A stretch of DNA of 64,000 bases from JADZFO01 sp964512635 (GTDB lineage Bacteria; 4484-113; JAFGCY01): assembly GCA_964512635.1 (NCBI GenBank), contig CAZEJB010000011.1, forward strand, positions 42,671-106,670. The letters are read 5' to 3'. The notes below the pieces were generated by a model. That model was not told where the DNA came from. It saw nothing but the letters and a program-made list of their open reading frames with translations, and made no database searches. Both the position numbers and the translations under genes were made by a program. Shown piece after piece: positions 41,988-51,112 of this stretch; the first letter of the stretch is position 1; each line of letters opens with the position of its first letter.

Positions 41988-42176
41988 CTACTCCGGCACA
42001 AAACCTTCGAAGAACGCTGCTTTGACGCGCCTGTTTGTCTGGTCGTAATAGGTGATCAGGACAGCGTCGCCGCTGGCGGCAATCGATGCGAAACCGCCGA
42101 CCCGCCCGAGCCGGTCCAGCGGCAGCGGCTCGTTCCAGCTGGCACCGGCGCTGTCGGCGGCGACGCTGAGCCGCAG
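41988..42176 (-). pseudogene. Decayed 3' fragment of a propeller-type lipoprotein gene
   Basis: An open frame of 62 codons with no start codon, bounded upstream by TGA (42177-42179). The peptide (ADSAGASWNEPLPLD, FASIAASGDAVLITYYDQTN) matches the repeat style at the C-termini of the flanking large lipoproteins (compare FAGQPLIAYGCEDADQLRIA). It begins 37 nt after the stop of the gene at 42213. It is most simply a leftover of a lost or recombined paralogue. Confidence 0.6.
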
Positions 42177-42212
42177 TCAGCGCCGGCCGCGAATCATGCT
42201 GGATACCCCAGC

Positions 42213-45170
42213 TCAGTTGGAAGGCAGGATCGCGATGCGCAGCTGGTCCGCATCCTCACAGCCATAGGCGATCAGCGGCTGGCCGGCGAAGTCGATCAGG
42301 CTGCAGCCGCGGCCAGGTTGGTCGCTGAAGTCAACTACCTCTGCCGGACTCCAAAATGCGCCGAGGGCATCGGTTGATTGGATAAAGACTACCTGGCCGT
42401 TGAAAACGTCCCAGAAGGCCACGCAGGGGACGCCATCAATCAGGGCCAGGTTGATGTTGCTGGCACCAAAGCTGTCGAGGCTGTAGAGCACCACCGGGTC
42501 AGACCAGAAGGTGGCCTCCTCACTGGTGGCGATGCGATAAACCAGACCGTTCTGGAGGTCGCGGTTGACGATCGCCGGACGACCGTTAATGATGATGGCT
42601 GAGCTAGACTCGCCGCCGGAGTCGGTGGCAATGCCGGTTGGCGCGTTCCAGCTCGCGCCATTGACGTCCTCTGCAAGCATCCGCGTCGGGTGGCCGTCCT
42701 CATTGGTGAACAGAACCTGGGGCAGCTCGCCAAAGCTGCTGAGCAGCAGGCTCGGCTGGCCGCAGTTCTCGTTCAGGATCTTCTCTGGAACCGGCCAGAC
42801 TGAGCCATTGATGTCATCGCACTGGACAAAGTAAAGCCCGCTCGAAGAACTTGAATAAGCGACCGAGGGCTTGGCATTGATGATCTCAATCGAAATGCCG
42901 TTGCCCGCAGCCTGGGCCCCGCTGAGGTCAAGCGGTACGGCAGTTCCCCAGTTGCTGCCATCGCTGTCCAGGGCCTTGATGAACACCGGGCCGCCACTCC
43001 CCGATGATCGGTTGTAGACAATCGCAGGAAAGGTAAGCACGCTGCTGAGCGCGAAGCCCGACGCGGCGTCATCAACGATCGGCTCAGGGATGCCGCTCAG
43101 AACTGCAGTCTCGCTGGCGAGGCTGACGCTGAGCTTTTCATCAACTGTGCTAAACGCGACCAGCGGGCGTAGAACCGGCCCTGGCTGGCTGATCTGCAGC
43201 ATGTGAGTCTCATAGACCGAGGAGCCGGTGTTCAGGATGCTGGACTCCCAGCCCGCCGTAACCTCGATCGGCTTAGAAGCAGTGTTGGATGCGGCGCCGT
43301 CATCATCGACCACGAACACCGAAGGGTTGAAGGTCCCCTTCATGTTATAGACAAAGCTGGTCGCGGCCAGGTCAGTAACCAGGTCCTCTACACCATCGCC
43401 GCTGAAGTCCCAGTGATAAGAGACCACTACGCCGTCGGTATCAATCGAAGCCGAGGCATCCAGGTCAACGGTGAAGGGACGAACGCCGGTGTCCTCCGGC
43501 ACACTCAGGCTGGCGATCGGGGCTAAGTTGTCCAGGTCGGCCACCGTGATCTCCAGCGAGAACACCGAGCGGCCACCTTTGTCATCCGTCACCCGCAGGG
43601 TCGGAAAGTAGTGGCCGAATTCCTCGTAAACAAAGTTCGTCTGGGTTATGGCGGGCCCCTCAAGCTCGTAGTCACCGTTGCCGTTACGGTCCCATTCATA
43701 GAGCACCAGACTGCCGTCAGGGTCGGAGCTGGCGCTGGCGTCAAAGCTGACAGCCAGGGGTTTGTCGCCGGCGTCGATGTCAACTTCAAAGGTCGCACTG
43801 GGCAGCTGGTTGGCCGGATCGGGTATCTCAACCTCGAGTCGCATCGTAGCGCTGCCACCCTGGTTGTCAGTCACGCGCAGGGTCGGACGATAAAGTCCGT
43901 AGTCGGTGTAGGTGTGCAAAACGGGGCTAGGGTCGGTTGGAGAGCTGAGTTCATAGACGCCATCCCCGTCGTAGTCCATTTCATAGAGCACGATATTGCC
44001 ATCACTGTCGGTTGAGAAGCTGAGATCAAAAGTTACGTCCAGCGGCGGGTCGGTGGCGAAAACGACGTCAGCCTGCATAAACGCCGTCGGTGCGCTGTTG
44101 GGCGTGGCGGGCGTAATACTGTTGCTGGGCGTACCCGGCGCTGTGTCGTCCATCGGGCGGACCCAGTAGACCTTGCCCGGATCTGGTGCGGCCAGCGGAC
44201 GCTCAAAGCCCACGCGCTCGGAGCCGGCATTTCCCTGGCGCTGGTCAAAGCTGACCGACTCCACCAGTTCAGCGCCCGAACCATTGTCACCGCGGTTGCT
44301 GGCCGGCAGGTCCGCAGGATCGCCCTTGTAAATGTTGTAGCTGCTTGTCCGATTCTGATAGTTCAGGCCGATGGCCGTCAGGTCGGCCACATTGACCTTG
44401 CCGTCGTTGGAGCCGTCTACCACATCCTCAATGCTGCTGCTGTCACGTCCGTCGGGGTCGGAGCCCGCCGGCACATCCTGGTTGAAATGGATGCCGATCG
44501 GCGTCAGGTCCGAGACGGCGACCAACCCATCCTGGTTGTAATCACCGGGGCTGAAGTGCTGCCAGCTCAGGGTCTGGGTATCAGCGTCATAGCTCAGGCT
44601 GGCCTTTGCACCATCACTACCTGGAGCCACACTGGGCTTGCGCTGGACTGCTGCGGCGCCGGTCTTGAGATGCAGGGTGCAGACCAGTCCGTTACCTGTG
44701 AAGCCCTTTTCCGTGCCATCCGGCTTGGCTTCCTGTGGCAGCATCAGCATTTCACCAAACTCAATCGTTCCGCTGGCGGGGTCTGTCAGATACAGCGCCA
44801 GACAGTCCTTCTCCGGCCCAAGCAGGCGCTTGTTATCCAGGCGGCCGGCTCCAAAGCGCGAGGGGTCATACTCCAGATGAAAGAACAGGGCCTTGAGCTT
44901 CTCGGCCCCGCGGACGGAAACGTCCACCAGCACTTCGCCCTGGCCCTGGCGCTCGGCCACCTCGATCGCCGCGGCCCGGCCGCCTGCGATGTAGGTTTCC
45001 TCCAGCACTGTCAGCACTACCCGCTCGGAGACGATGCGCTGACCGGAAGGCTGCTGCTCCGGGACCGGCAAAGTTGCAGAACCCCCGGAACAGGAATACA
45101 GTCCGGTGCTGGACAGCAGTACCAGCAGCAGAGCCAGTAACAGACCTGAGGTTGCGCGGGACAAAGACAT
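42213..45170 (-). CDS. Cohesin-like/dockerin-like lipoprotein with PKD repeats (tandem copy 1)
   Basis: 985 residues. Lipobox LYSC (Cys27). Cohesin-like module at about 45-165 (ERVVLTVLEETYIAGGRAAA), dockerin-type pair at about 210-275 (DYNQDGLVAVSDLTPIGIHF, DGSNDGKVNVADLTAIGLNY), Fn3-like segment (SSYNIYKG, GKVYWVRPMDD), three PKD domains (DSDGNIVLYEMDYDGDG and similar) and a C-terminal propeller-like region (KPSVAYSSSSSGLYFVQCDD). The N-terminal third is almost identical to the next gene upstream, at DNA level too, while the PKD and C-terminal parts have diverged. GGAG lies 7 nt before ATG 45170. Its promoter overlaps the stop of the upstream copy. Confidence 0.82.
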   Translation of the reverse strand: MSLSRATSGLLLALLLVLLSSTGLYSCSGGSATLPVPEQQPSGQRIVSERVVLTVLEETYIAGGRAAAIEVAERQGQGEVLVDVSVRGAEKLKALFFHLEYDPSRFGAGRLDNKRLLGPEKDCLALYLTDPASGTIEFGEMLMLPQEAKPDGTEKGFTGNGLVCTLHLKTGAAAVQRKPSVAPGSDGAKASLSYDADTQTLSWQHFSPGDYNQDGLVAVSDLTPIGIHFNQDVPAGSDPDGRDSSSIEDVVDGSNDGKVNVADLTAIGLNYQNRTSSYNIYKGDPADLPASNRGDNGSGAELVESVSFDQRQGNAGSERVGFERPLAAPDPGKVYWVRPMDDTAPGTPSNSITPATPNSAPTAFMQADVVFATDPPLDVTFDLSFSTDSDGNIVLYEMDYDGDGVYELSSPTDPSPVLHTYTDYGLYRPTLRVTDNQGGSATMRLEVEIPDPANQLPSATFEVDIDAGDKPLAVSFDASASSDPDGSLVLYEWDRNGNGDYELEGPAITQTNFVYEEFGHYFPTLRVTDDKGGRSVFSLEITVADLDNLAPIASLSVPEDTGVRPFTVDLDASASIDTDGVVVSYHWDFSGDGVEDLVTDLAATSFVYNMKGTFNPSVFVVDDDGAASNTASKPIEVTAGWESSILNTGSSVYETHMLQISQPGPVLRPLVAFSTVDEKLSVSLASETAVLSGIPEPIVDDAASGFALSSVLTFPAIVYNRSSGSGGPVFIKALDSDGSNWGTAVPLDLSGAQAAGNGISIEIINAKPSVAYSSSSSGLYFVQCDDINGSVWPVPEKILNENCGQPSLLLSSFGELPQVLFTNEDGHPTRMLAEDVNGASWNAPTGIATDSGGESSSAIIINGRPAIVNRDLQNGLVYRIATSEEATFWSDPVVLYSLDSFGASNINLALIDGVPCVAFWDVFNGQVVFIQSTDALGAFWSPAEVVDFSDQPGRGCSLIDFAGQPLIAYGCEDADQLRIAILPSN

Positions 45171-45200
45171 GTCGGCACTCCATGAGCAGAGGGTTCGATC

Positions 45201-45230
45201 AGTATATGAGACTGTGTGCGAAAGGATCAA
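45201..45230 (-). promoter_or_regulatory. Promoter of tandem copy 1 (TATACT -10)
   Basis: TTGATC (45230-45225), an 18-bp spacer and TATACT (45206-45201), about 30 nt before ATG 45170. The -35 overlaps the stop codon of the upstream gene. Confidence 0.65.
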
Positions 45231-48214
45231 GGCTTCCAGGCAACGCAAAGTTCGTTGTGACCGCCCACCCCTCGGCTGTAGGAAATCATCGGCCGTCCTT
45301 CAAAGTCTGCCAGGCTGAGTTCGCCGCCTGAGTAACTGGTCACATCCACAATCTCCGGCGCGTTGAAGGAACTGGCGGCTGCGTCGCTGGACTGCATGAA
45401 ATGGAGCTTGTTCTGTTTACCACGCCAAGCCAGGCTGGGCAGCCCGCCAATGTAGGCGAAGTCGAGCTCTTCACTGGCGACGCCATGTGCCGGCGGGACC
45501 AGTTCCCGCACAGTCTGCCAGGAGTTTGCATTTTCATCGGTGGACAACTGCAGATAGATACCACCATCGAAGTTGTAGAAGACGGCCACCTTGGAGTCGA
45601 CAGCTGCGGCAGCAGCAGGGCGAATGGAAGCAACGTCGGAAATGCTGCTGGCGGCACTCCAGCTGGTGGCCTCAGCATCGTTCGCCCTGCACATGAAGAG
45701 CCCTGGGCCGTTGATGTCGTTGTAGATGGCCCGGCCGCGGCCAGCGGTCTCACAGAGGCTGATGCCGAGACAGGTGACGTCCGAGTTCAGATGATCAAGC
45801 TCAACTGAAGCGGACCAGGTGTCGCCGGCGGCATTATTGGCCCGTACAAAGCTGCAGGTCGGACCCTCATTGGCGGCCTCGCCCACGCAGGCAACGGCCG
45901 GCAGGCCGCCGATGCTCGCGAGTTCCAGTCCACCACTGGCGACCTCCCTGAAAGTGCTGATAATGGTCTGGGGCAGGCCCCAGCTGCTGCCGTCTTCCAT
46001 GTTGGCACGCACAAAGGCCAGGCCGGCCGTCCCGGGAGCACCGTCGCGGCCGTAGATCAGGCCCGGCATACCATTGAACTCGCCCAGGTCGATTGAGCCG
46101 CTGTACATGTCCGTGACAATGGTGCTTGCGGCGCCGAAGGGTCCGACACCGGTGCTACCCAGGCGTGCGAGAATCGAAGCCTGCGCCGTGGTGCGGTATG
46201 CCAGCAGAGGCCTTTCTGTCAGGTCCTGCTGGGTAATGCTGGCCAGCGCAGTGTCCTGAACCAGATCAAGGCCCAGATCTTCAATCACTTCAATCTCCCA
46301 GCCCGAGTTCACGTTGATCACCACCGTGTCAAAGCCAGAGAGTTCGCCGTCATCGTCCTGGACCTGCAGCCTGACAGTGAAGGACTCATGCTGGTTGTAC
46401 AGGAACTGGGCAGCCGGAACGCTGGTGGTGTCATCGATGATCGTGTCACCATTGAAATCCCAGTAATAGGACACAATGCTGCCGTCGGTGTCCACCGAGC
46501 TCGAGGCATCGAAGTTCACTGTCAGCGGTGCCGGTCCGCTCGTAAGGTCGGCCTGGACATGGGCAATCGGTTGCAGGTTGTCTGGAGCGCTGAGGCTGAG
46601 GTTCAAAGCCGCCGTACTACGGGCATACTTTTCGTCGGTCACTCGCACAAGCACGCTGGCCGAGCCGCCATGTTCAAAGGTCGGCTCCAGGATGCCACTG
46701 CCGTCGTCCAGGAACCAGGTCTTGCCTCCGTCAACGCTCCACTCGCGCTTGACAATCGTTCCGTCGCTGTCAAAGCTCTCGGTACTGTCGGCAAAAACAG
46801 TCAGCGGGACATCACCGCTGAGGTTGTCGCCTTTGAGCACGGCGGTCGGCGCGGCATTGCCGGCTTCACTCACGGCAATTGAGACCGTGGCCGTGCTGCT
46901 GGCGCCCTCGTTGTCGGTGACCCGCAGCGTTGCGTCATAGACGCCGGACTGGTCATAGGTGTGCTGGAAGTCCCAGGGCTCCTCGCTGACCGCGATATCG
47001 AAAGTGCCGTCACCTTCGGCGTCGAACTCCCAGCTGGAGATGCTGCCGTCATTGTCGACGCTCAGGTAAGCATAGAAGGTAACGGCATAGGGCGCCGCAG
47101 TGCCTTCTGTGTGGTTGGCAAAGAGGTAGGCAACGGGTGCCCGATTGCCGGAGGCCGGAGAGATAGTGCTGGAGGGCGTACCCGGCGCTGTGTCGTCCAT
47201 CGGGCGGACCCAGTAGACCTTGGCCGGGTCTGGTGCGGCCAGCGGACGCTCAAAGCCCACGCGCTCGGAGCCGGGATTGCCCTGGCGCTGCTCAAAGGCC
47301 ACCGACTCCACCAGCTCGGCCCCGGCGCCGTTCTCAGCGCGGTTGCTGGCAGGCAGGTCGGAAGGGCTGCCCTTGTAGACGTTGTAGCCACTTGTGCGGC
47401 TCTGAAAGTTAAGGCCGATGGCGGTCAGGTCTGCGACATTTACTTTGCCGTCGTTGGAGCCGTCGACTACATCTTCTATCGAAGTACTGTCGCGGTCGTC
47501 CGGGTCGGAACCGGCCGGCACATCCTGGTTGAAATGGATGCCGATCGGCGTCAGGTCAGAGACGGCGACCAGCCCATCCTGGTTGTAATCACCGGGGCTG
47601 AAGTGCTGCCAGCTCAGGGTCTGGGTGACAGCGTCATAGCTCAGACTGGCCCTCGCACCATCACTGCCTGGCGCCACACTCGGCTTGCGTTGAACTGTTG
47701 AGGCACCGGTCTTGAGATGCAGGGTGCAGACCAGTCCATCACCCGTGAAGCCCTTCGCGCTTCCATCGGCGCGGGCTTCATGGGGCAGCATCAGCATTTC
47801 ACCAAACTCAATCGTCCCGCTGGCGGGATCTGTCAGATACAGCGCCAGGCAGTCTTTCTCCGGCCCAAGCAGCCACGAGTTATCCAGGCGGCCGGCTCCA
47901 AAGCGCGCAGGGTCATACTCCAGATGGAAGAACAGCGCCTTGAGCTTCTCGGCCCCGCGGACGGAAACGTCCACCAGCACTTCGCCCTGGCCCTGGCGCT
48001 CGCTGACCTCGATCGCCGCGGCCCGTCCGCCTGCGATGTAGGTTTCCTCCAGCACAGTCAGCACTACCCGCTCGGAGACGATGCGCTGACCGGAAGGCTC
48101 CTCTGCGCTGCGCATGTCCGCACTGCGGCCACCGCAGGCAGTACAGGCCAGCATAAGGCCGAGGATAAGCCCCAGAGTGGTGAGATTGCCCTTTGAAGCA
48201 TGACGTGCAAGCAT
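45227..48214 (-). CDS. Cohesin-like/dockerin-like lipoprotein with PKD repeats (tandem copy 2)
   Basis: 995 residues. Signal peptide with lipobox-like MLAC/CTAC (Cys24 or Cys27). Module order as in copy 1: cohesin-like (ERVVLTVLEETYIAGGRAAA), dockerin pair (DYNQDGLVAVSDLTPIGIHF, DGSNDGKVNVADLTAIGLNF), Fn3-like (SGYNVYKG, AKVYWVRPMDD), three PKD domains (ISSWEFDAEGDG, TIVKREWSVDGGKTW, SIVSYYWDFNGD) and a propeller-like C-terminus (FNGMPGLIYGRDG). GGGGAA precedes ATG 48214. TATACT at 48257-48252 is the likely -10. Confidence 0.82.
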   Translation of the reverse strand: MLARHASKGNLTTLGLILGLMLACTACGGRSADMRSAEEPSGQRIVSERVVLTVLEETYIAGGRAAAIEVSERQGQGEVLVDVSVRGAEKLKALFFHLEYDPARFGAGRLDNSWLLGPEKDCLALYLTDPASGTIEFGEMLMLPHEARADGSAKGFTGDGLVCTLHLKTGASTVQRKPSVAPGSDGARASLSYDAVTQTLSWQHFSPGDYNQDGLVAVSDLTPIGIHFNQDVPAGSDPDDRDSTSIEDVVDGSNDGKVNVADLTAIGLNFQSRTSGYNVYKGSPSDLPASNRAENGAGAELVESVAFEQRQGNPGSERVGFERPLAAPDPAKVYWVRPMDDTAPGTPSSTISPASGNRAPVAYLFANHTEGTAAPYAVTFYAYLSVDNDGSISSWEFDAEGDGTFDIAVSEEPWDFQHTYDQSGVYDATLRVTDNEGASSTATVSIAVSEAGNAAPTAVLKGDNLSGDVPLTVFADSTESFDSDGTIVKREWSVDGGKTWFLDDGSGILEPTFEHGGSASVLVRVTDEKYARSTAALNLSLSAPDNLQPIAHVQADLTSGPAPLTVNFDASSSVDTDGSIVSYYWDFNGDTIIDDTTSVPAAQFLYNQHESFTVRLQVQDDDGELSGFDTVVINVNSGWEIEVIEDLGLDLVQDTALASITQQDLTERPLLAYRTTAQASILARLGSTGVGPFGAASTIVTDMYSGSIDLGEFNGMPGLIYGRDGAPGTAGLAFVRANMEDGSSWGLPQTIISTFREVASGGLELASIGGLPAVACVGEAANEGPTCSFVRANNAAGDTWSASVELDHLNSDVTCLGISLCETAGRGRAIYNDINGPGLFMCRANDAEATSWSAASSISDVASIRPAAAAAVDSKVAVFYNFDGGIYLQLSTDENANSWQTVRELVPPAHGVASEELDFAYIGGLPSLAWRGKQNKLHFMQSSDAAASSFNAPEIVDVTSYSGGELSLADFEGRPMISYSRGVGGHNELCVAWKP

Positions 48215-48251
48215 GCGCGTTCCCCAGACTGAGAATTAGACTTGAATACAA

Positions 48252-48257
48252 AGTATA
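48252..48257 (-). promoter_or_regulatory. TATACT -10 box upstream of tandem copy 2
   Basis: TATACT on the minus strand, 37 nt before ATG 48214, the same hexamer as before the other dockerin-type lipoprotein genes. Confidence 0.45.
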
Positions 48258-48300
48258 GAACAGAAGATTGCCGGGATAAACACCTTCCGAATACAAAAGG

Positions 48301-48331
48301 TGCTGGTGCCTGCAATCGGCAGGCACCAGCA
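48301..48331 (-). terminator. Rho-independent terminator of the 48365-50203 gene
   Basis: GCTGGTGCCTGC (48302-48313) pairs perfectly with GCAGGCACCAGC (48319-48330) around a 5-nt loop, and a flanking T-A extends the stem to 13 bp. Read on the minus strand the stem is followed by CCTTTTG, 34 nt past the stop. Confidence 0.75.
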
Positions 48332-48364
48332 TTATCACTTGCGCAGGAATTCCAGTAACAGGTT

Positions 48365-50203
48365 CTAGGGCCCTGTGACTGTAATGCTGATCGGGAAGGC
48401 AGTGGTACCTTCGATGCCATCTTCTGCCCGTACGAAGCAGTTGTAGGTGCCCGGGGTCATGTAGGTATGGCTCTCGATGTCAGTCCCGTTGACCCAGCCG
48501 CCGGTACCTTCGAAGTCCCAGAGATAGTTCACCGGATCGCCGTCGATGTCGCTGGCAGAGCAGCTGAAGTTGACGGTCAGTGGTGCGGGGCCAGAGACAA
48601 CATCGCTGTTAAAGAAGTCGAAGGTTGGCGGGTTGTCCGGCGGCGAAACGCTGATATCCACAGTGGCGAAGTTGGTATCGACACCATCAGACACTGTGAC
48701 CCGGACGGTATAGAACCCGCCCCCAAAGTCTGTATAGCCGTAATTCTGAACGGTGTCGCTGACCGGGCCGATCTCGTCAAAGCCATCGCCGTCAAGGTCC
48801 CAGAAGTAGGTCAGTGTCTGACCGGCGTCGGGGTCGGAGGCCGTAGCGGTGAACTCGACATTCAGCGGCGAGAAGCCGCCCGGCGGGTTGGCCGTCAGGT
48901 AAATCGAAGGTACGACATTACCCCCGGCGGTAGTGACACGGATCGGCAGGCTTGCTGTTGCCTGGTCGGTTCCATCATAAACATATACGGTCACATTGAA
49001 GACCTGCGACCAGTCAAAACTGTGGTTGACGGTGTTGACCGCGCCGGTGTCGGCATCGTTGAAGGTGTCGCCGTTGAAGTCCCAGTAGAAATGCAGCGGA
49101 TCGCCATCGGCATCACTGGCGTCGGCGGTGAAGTTCACCGCCAGCGGGAACACACCTTCCGTCACATCTGCCAGCAGGTTGACGGTCGGCGGGTTGTTGA
49201 CCGGCAGGGCGGTGTCATAGATGCCGCTGGAGGTGCCCTCAACCCCGTTTGTATCTGCCGGGCGGACCCAGAATGAGGACGCTACCGGCCCGGCGAGCGT
49301 ATAGCTGAACTCCAGGCGCCGGTTTGCCGGATCCCCCACAGCACTGCTGAAGGGCACGCTGTCGATGGCAGCAAGGGTGCTGGGGGCGGTGTTGCTGGCG
49401 GGGAAGCCGCTGCCATCAAGGCTGGAGTAAATCTTGAAGTGGTTTACCTGGGCACCGAAGTTGAGGCCGATCGGCGTCAGGTCGCTCAGGGCGACCTGTC
49501 CGTCAATGTTTCCGTCGACCACAGCCTGGATGCTGTAGAAGTCGAGCGGCACGCTCTCGCCGAAATGCAGGCCGATGGGGGTCAGGTCAGAGACCGCTAC
49601 ACGGCCGTCCTGGTTGTAATCGCCAGGGCTCTTATAGGGCCAGCTAAAGGTCTGGGTGCCGGAGTCGTAGGTCATCAGGAAGGCGGCGTCATTGCTTGAC
49701 GGGGCAGCCGCGGCTGTGCGTTCAGTCGCAAATGGCGTCTTGCGCAAACGCACAGTGGCCAGGACGCCGTCGCCGCTGAATCCGGGACTGGCAGATTCCT
49801 GCGGGCGCATCAGCATCTGACCGTGCTCAAGATGGCCCGGCTGCGACAAGAGGCTCAGCTCAAGGCGCTGCTCTGGATCGGCGATCAGACCGCTTGATGT
49901 GACCTCCAGCGGGCTGAGCCTGGAAGCGTCATAGTTCAGCTCAAAGAACAAGGCCTTAAGCTTCGAGGCGTCGCGGGCCAGTACATCCAGTTCAATGCTG
50001 TCACCCAGGTCGCGCTGTTGCAGATAGACCGCATCGGCTGATGCGCCCCCCAGCCAGGTGTCCGGCAGAACTTTCAGGACAGGCTTGTCCGGGCCGGTGG
50101 ACGCCGGCGCGGAGATGTCCGGGCCCGCTGAACCGCCGCCGCATGAGGCCGTCAGGCCCAGCAGCAGAGTTGTTGCGATCACAGCGATTGGTAAACGGTG
50201 CAT
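48365..50203 (-). CDS. Divergent cohesin-like/dockerin-like lipoprotein with three PKD domains
   Basis: 612 residues. Lipobox LTASC (Cys21). A divergent cohesin-like module lies at about 40-155 (LKVLPDTWLGGASADAVYL, KLKALFFELNYDASRL). The dockerin-type pair is at about 193-250 (DYNQDGRVAVSDLTPIGLHF, DGNIDGQVALSDLTPIGLNF). An Fn3-like segment (VNHFKIYSSLDGSG, SSFWVRPAD) and three PKD domains (DPLHFYWDFNGD, TLTYFWDLDGDGFDE, PVNYLWDFEGTGG) complete it; the propeller region of the larger paralogues is absent. GGAGGAC precedes ATG 50203. A terminator follows. Confidence 0.82.
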   Translation of the reverse strand: MHRLPIAVIATTLLLGLTASCGGGSAGPDISAPASTGPDKPVLKVLPDTWLGGASADAVYLQQRDLGDSIELDVLARDASKLKALFFELNYDASRLSPLEVTSSGLIADPEQRLELSLLSQPGHLEHGQMLMRPQESASPGFSGDGVLATVRLRKTPFATERTAAAAPSSNDAAFLMTYDSGTQTFSWPYKSPGDYNQDGRVAVSDLTPIGLHFGESVPLDFYSIQAVVDGNIDGQVALSDLTPIGLNFGAQVNHFKIYSSLDGSGFPASNTAPSTLAAIDSVPFSSAVGDPANRRLEFSYTLAGPVASSFWVRPADTNGVEGTSSGIYDTALPVNNPPTVNLLADVTEGVFPLAVNFTADASDADGDPLHFYWDFNGDTFNDADTGAVNTVNHSFDWSQVFNVTVYVYDGTDQATASLPIRVTTAGGNVVPSIYLTANPPGGFSPLNVEFTATASDPDAGQTLTYFWDLDGDGFDEIGPVSDTVQNYGYTDFGGGFYTVRVTVSDGVDTNFATVDISVSPPDNPPTFDFFNSDVVSGPAPLTVNFSCSASDIDGDPVNYLWDFEGTGGWVNGTDIESHTYMTPGTYNCFVRAEDGIEGTTAFPISITVTGP

Positions 50204-50343
50204 ATGTCCTCCATGGCGTTGAACCGGCCTTTATACCCGGTTTGTCCTGCCGCAAACAAGCCGCAGGGTGAACTTTGCCACAGTTTTACTTATCGGGATA
50301 AGTGCAAGCTTGTTCAATTGAGTTGTTGGCGGCCATAAGGCCC

Positions 50344-50349
50344 TATCAT
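50344..50349 (+). promoter_or_regulatory. -10 box TATCAT, leaderless arrangement
   Basis: TATCAT followed by exactly 6 nt and then GTG 50356; no SD. Confidence 0.45.
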
Positions 50350-50355
50350 GTTTGG

Positions 50356-51111
50356 GTGTTGCCCCTTGGCTCCAAGCCTCAGAGTTTTGATGATGTCACA
50401 TCGCCCCTGGCGCGGCGGGTACTGCGCGCTCTGGAGCGGCGGCGGCTCTGGCTGGAGTTCTTTAGGGCCAGTACCGACGGTCCAGGCAGCTACAACCTCG
50501 AGCTGCAGCAATACCGCGATGAACTCCGCAGGGAACTGGCTGGCAGTGGTTTGGCCCAGCAGCTGCTCAGCGGCCTTGACGCCTTGCCGGACATGCAGGA
50601 GCGCCTGCCGCGATTCCTGCGCGGTTGGTACCGGTTGATGCGTCCGCGCAGCTATGAACAACTGGCATTGCATGTGCTCAGGCACCTCGAGTGGTACCTG
50701 CAGCGGGACAGCGTGCCCTGGAAGCCCAATCCGGCTCTGTTAGGTTGCGGGGTCTGCTTTGGTCTGGCGGGGCTGCTAGTGCTTCTCACCGCCGCAATGG
50801 TTCTTTTCGGAGTTCGGCAGTCGGGGACCCTGATGTACCTGTATGCGCTGTGCTTCTTCCTGCCCTGGATCGGCATGGGCCTGCTGATCCTGCCATCGCT
50901 CGGCAGGCACCAGCAGTGGCTCGAGAACCGCAAGCAAGGAACGCGGCTGCTGGCTTTCATGGAGTATCTGCACGATTCCTATGCCGACGCGCCGGACTTG
51001 AGCTCAGCCAGGTCGCAAATGAGCTCCGCTGAGGCGCGAGCAAGCTGGGAGGCGGATCTGCCGGAAGCTGCCAGGACGGCTCTGGACGCCGGGCGCGAGC
51101 GCGAAGGCTGA
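50356..51111 (+). CDS. Membrane protein sharing the duplicated WY-motif module
   Basis: 251 residues. A charged cytosolic N-terminal helical region leads to LPRFLRGWYRLMRPRSYEQ and VLRHLEWYLQR, then two TM segments (CGVCFGLAGLLVLLTAAMVL, LYALCFFLPWIGMGLLIL) and a cytosolic tail. The motif plus TM pair matches each half of the protein at 11501-13069, so this looks like a single-module member. GTG 50356 is chosen because TATCAT precedes it by 6 nt; an upstream GTG at 50302 is the alternative. Function unknown. It converges with lexA at 2 bp distance. Confidence 0.7.
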   Translation: MLPLGSKPQSFDDVTSPLARRVLRALERRRLWLEFFRASTDGPGSYNLELQQYRDELRRELAGSGLAQQLLSGLDALPDMQERLPRFLRGWYRLMRPRSYEQLALHVLRHLEWYLQRDSVPWKPNPALLGCGVCFGLAGLLVLLTAAMVLFGVRQSGTLMYLYALCFFLPWIGMGLLILPSLGRHQQWLENRKQGTRLLAFMEYLHDSYADAPDLSSARSQMSSAEARASWEADLPEAARTALDAGREREG

Positions 51112-51112
51112 C

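Noticed and set aside
38872..50203. Cellulosome
   Set aside because: No glycosidase, carbohydrate esterase or CBM is seen, and cohesin-like and dockerin-like modules share single lipid-anchored chains, so a classical cellulosome is not supported.
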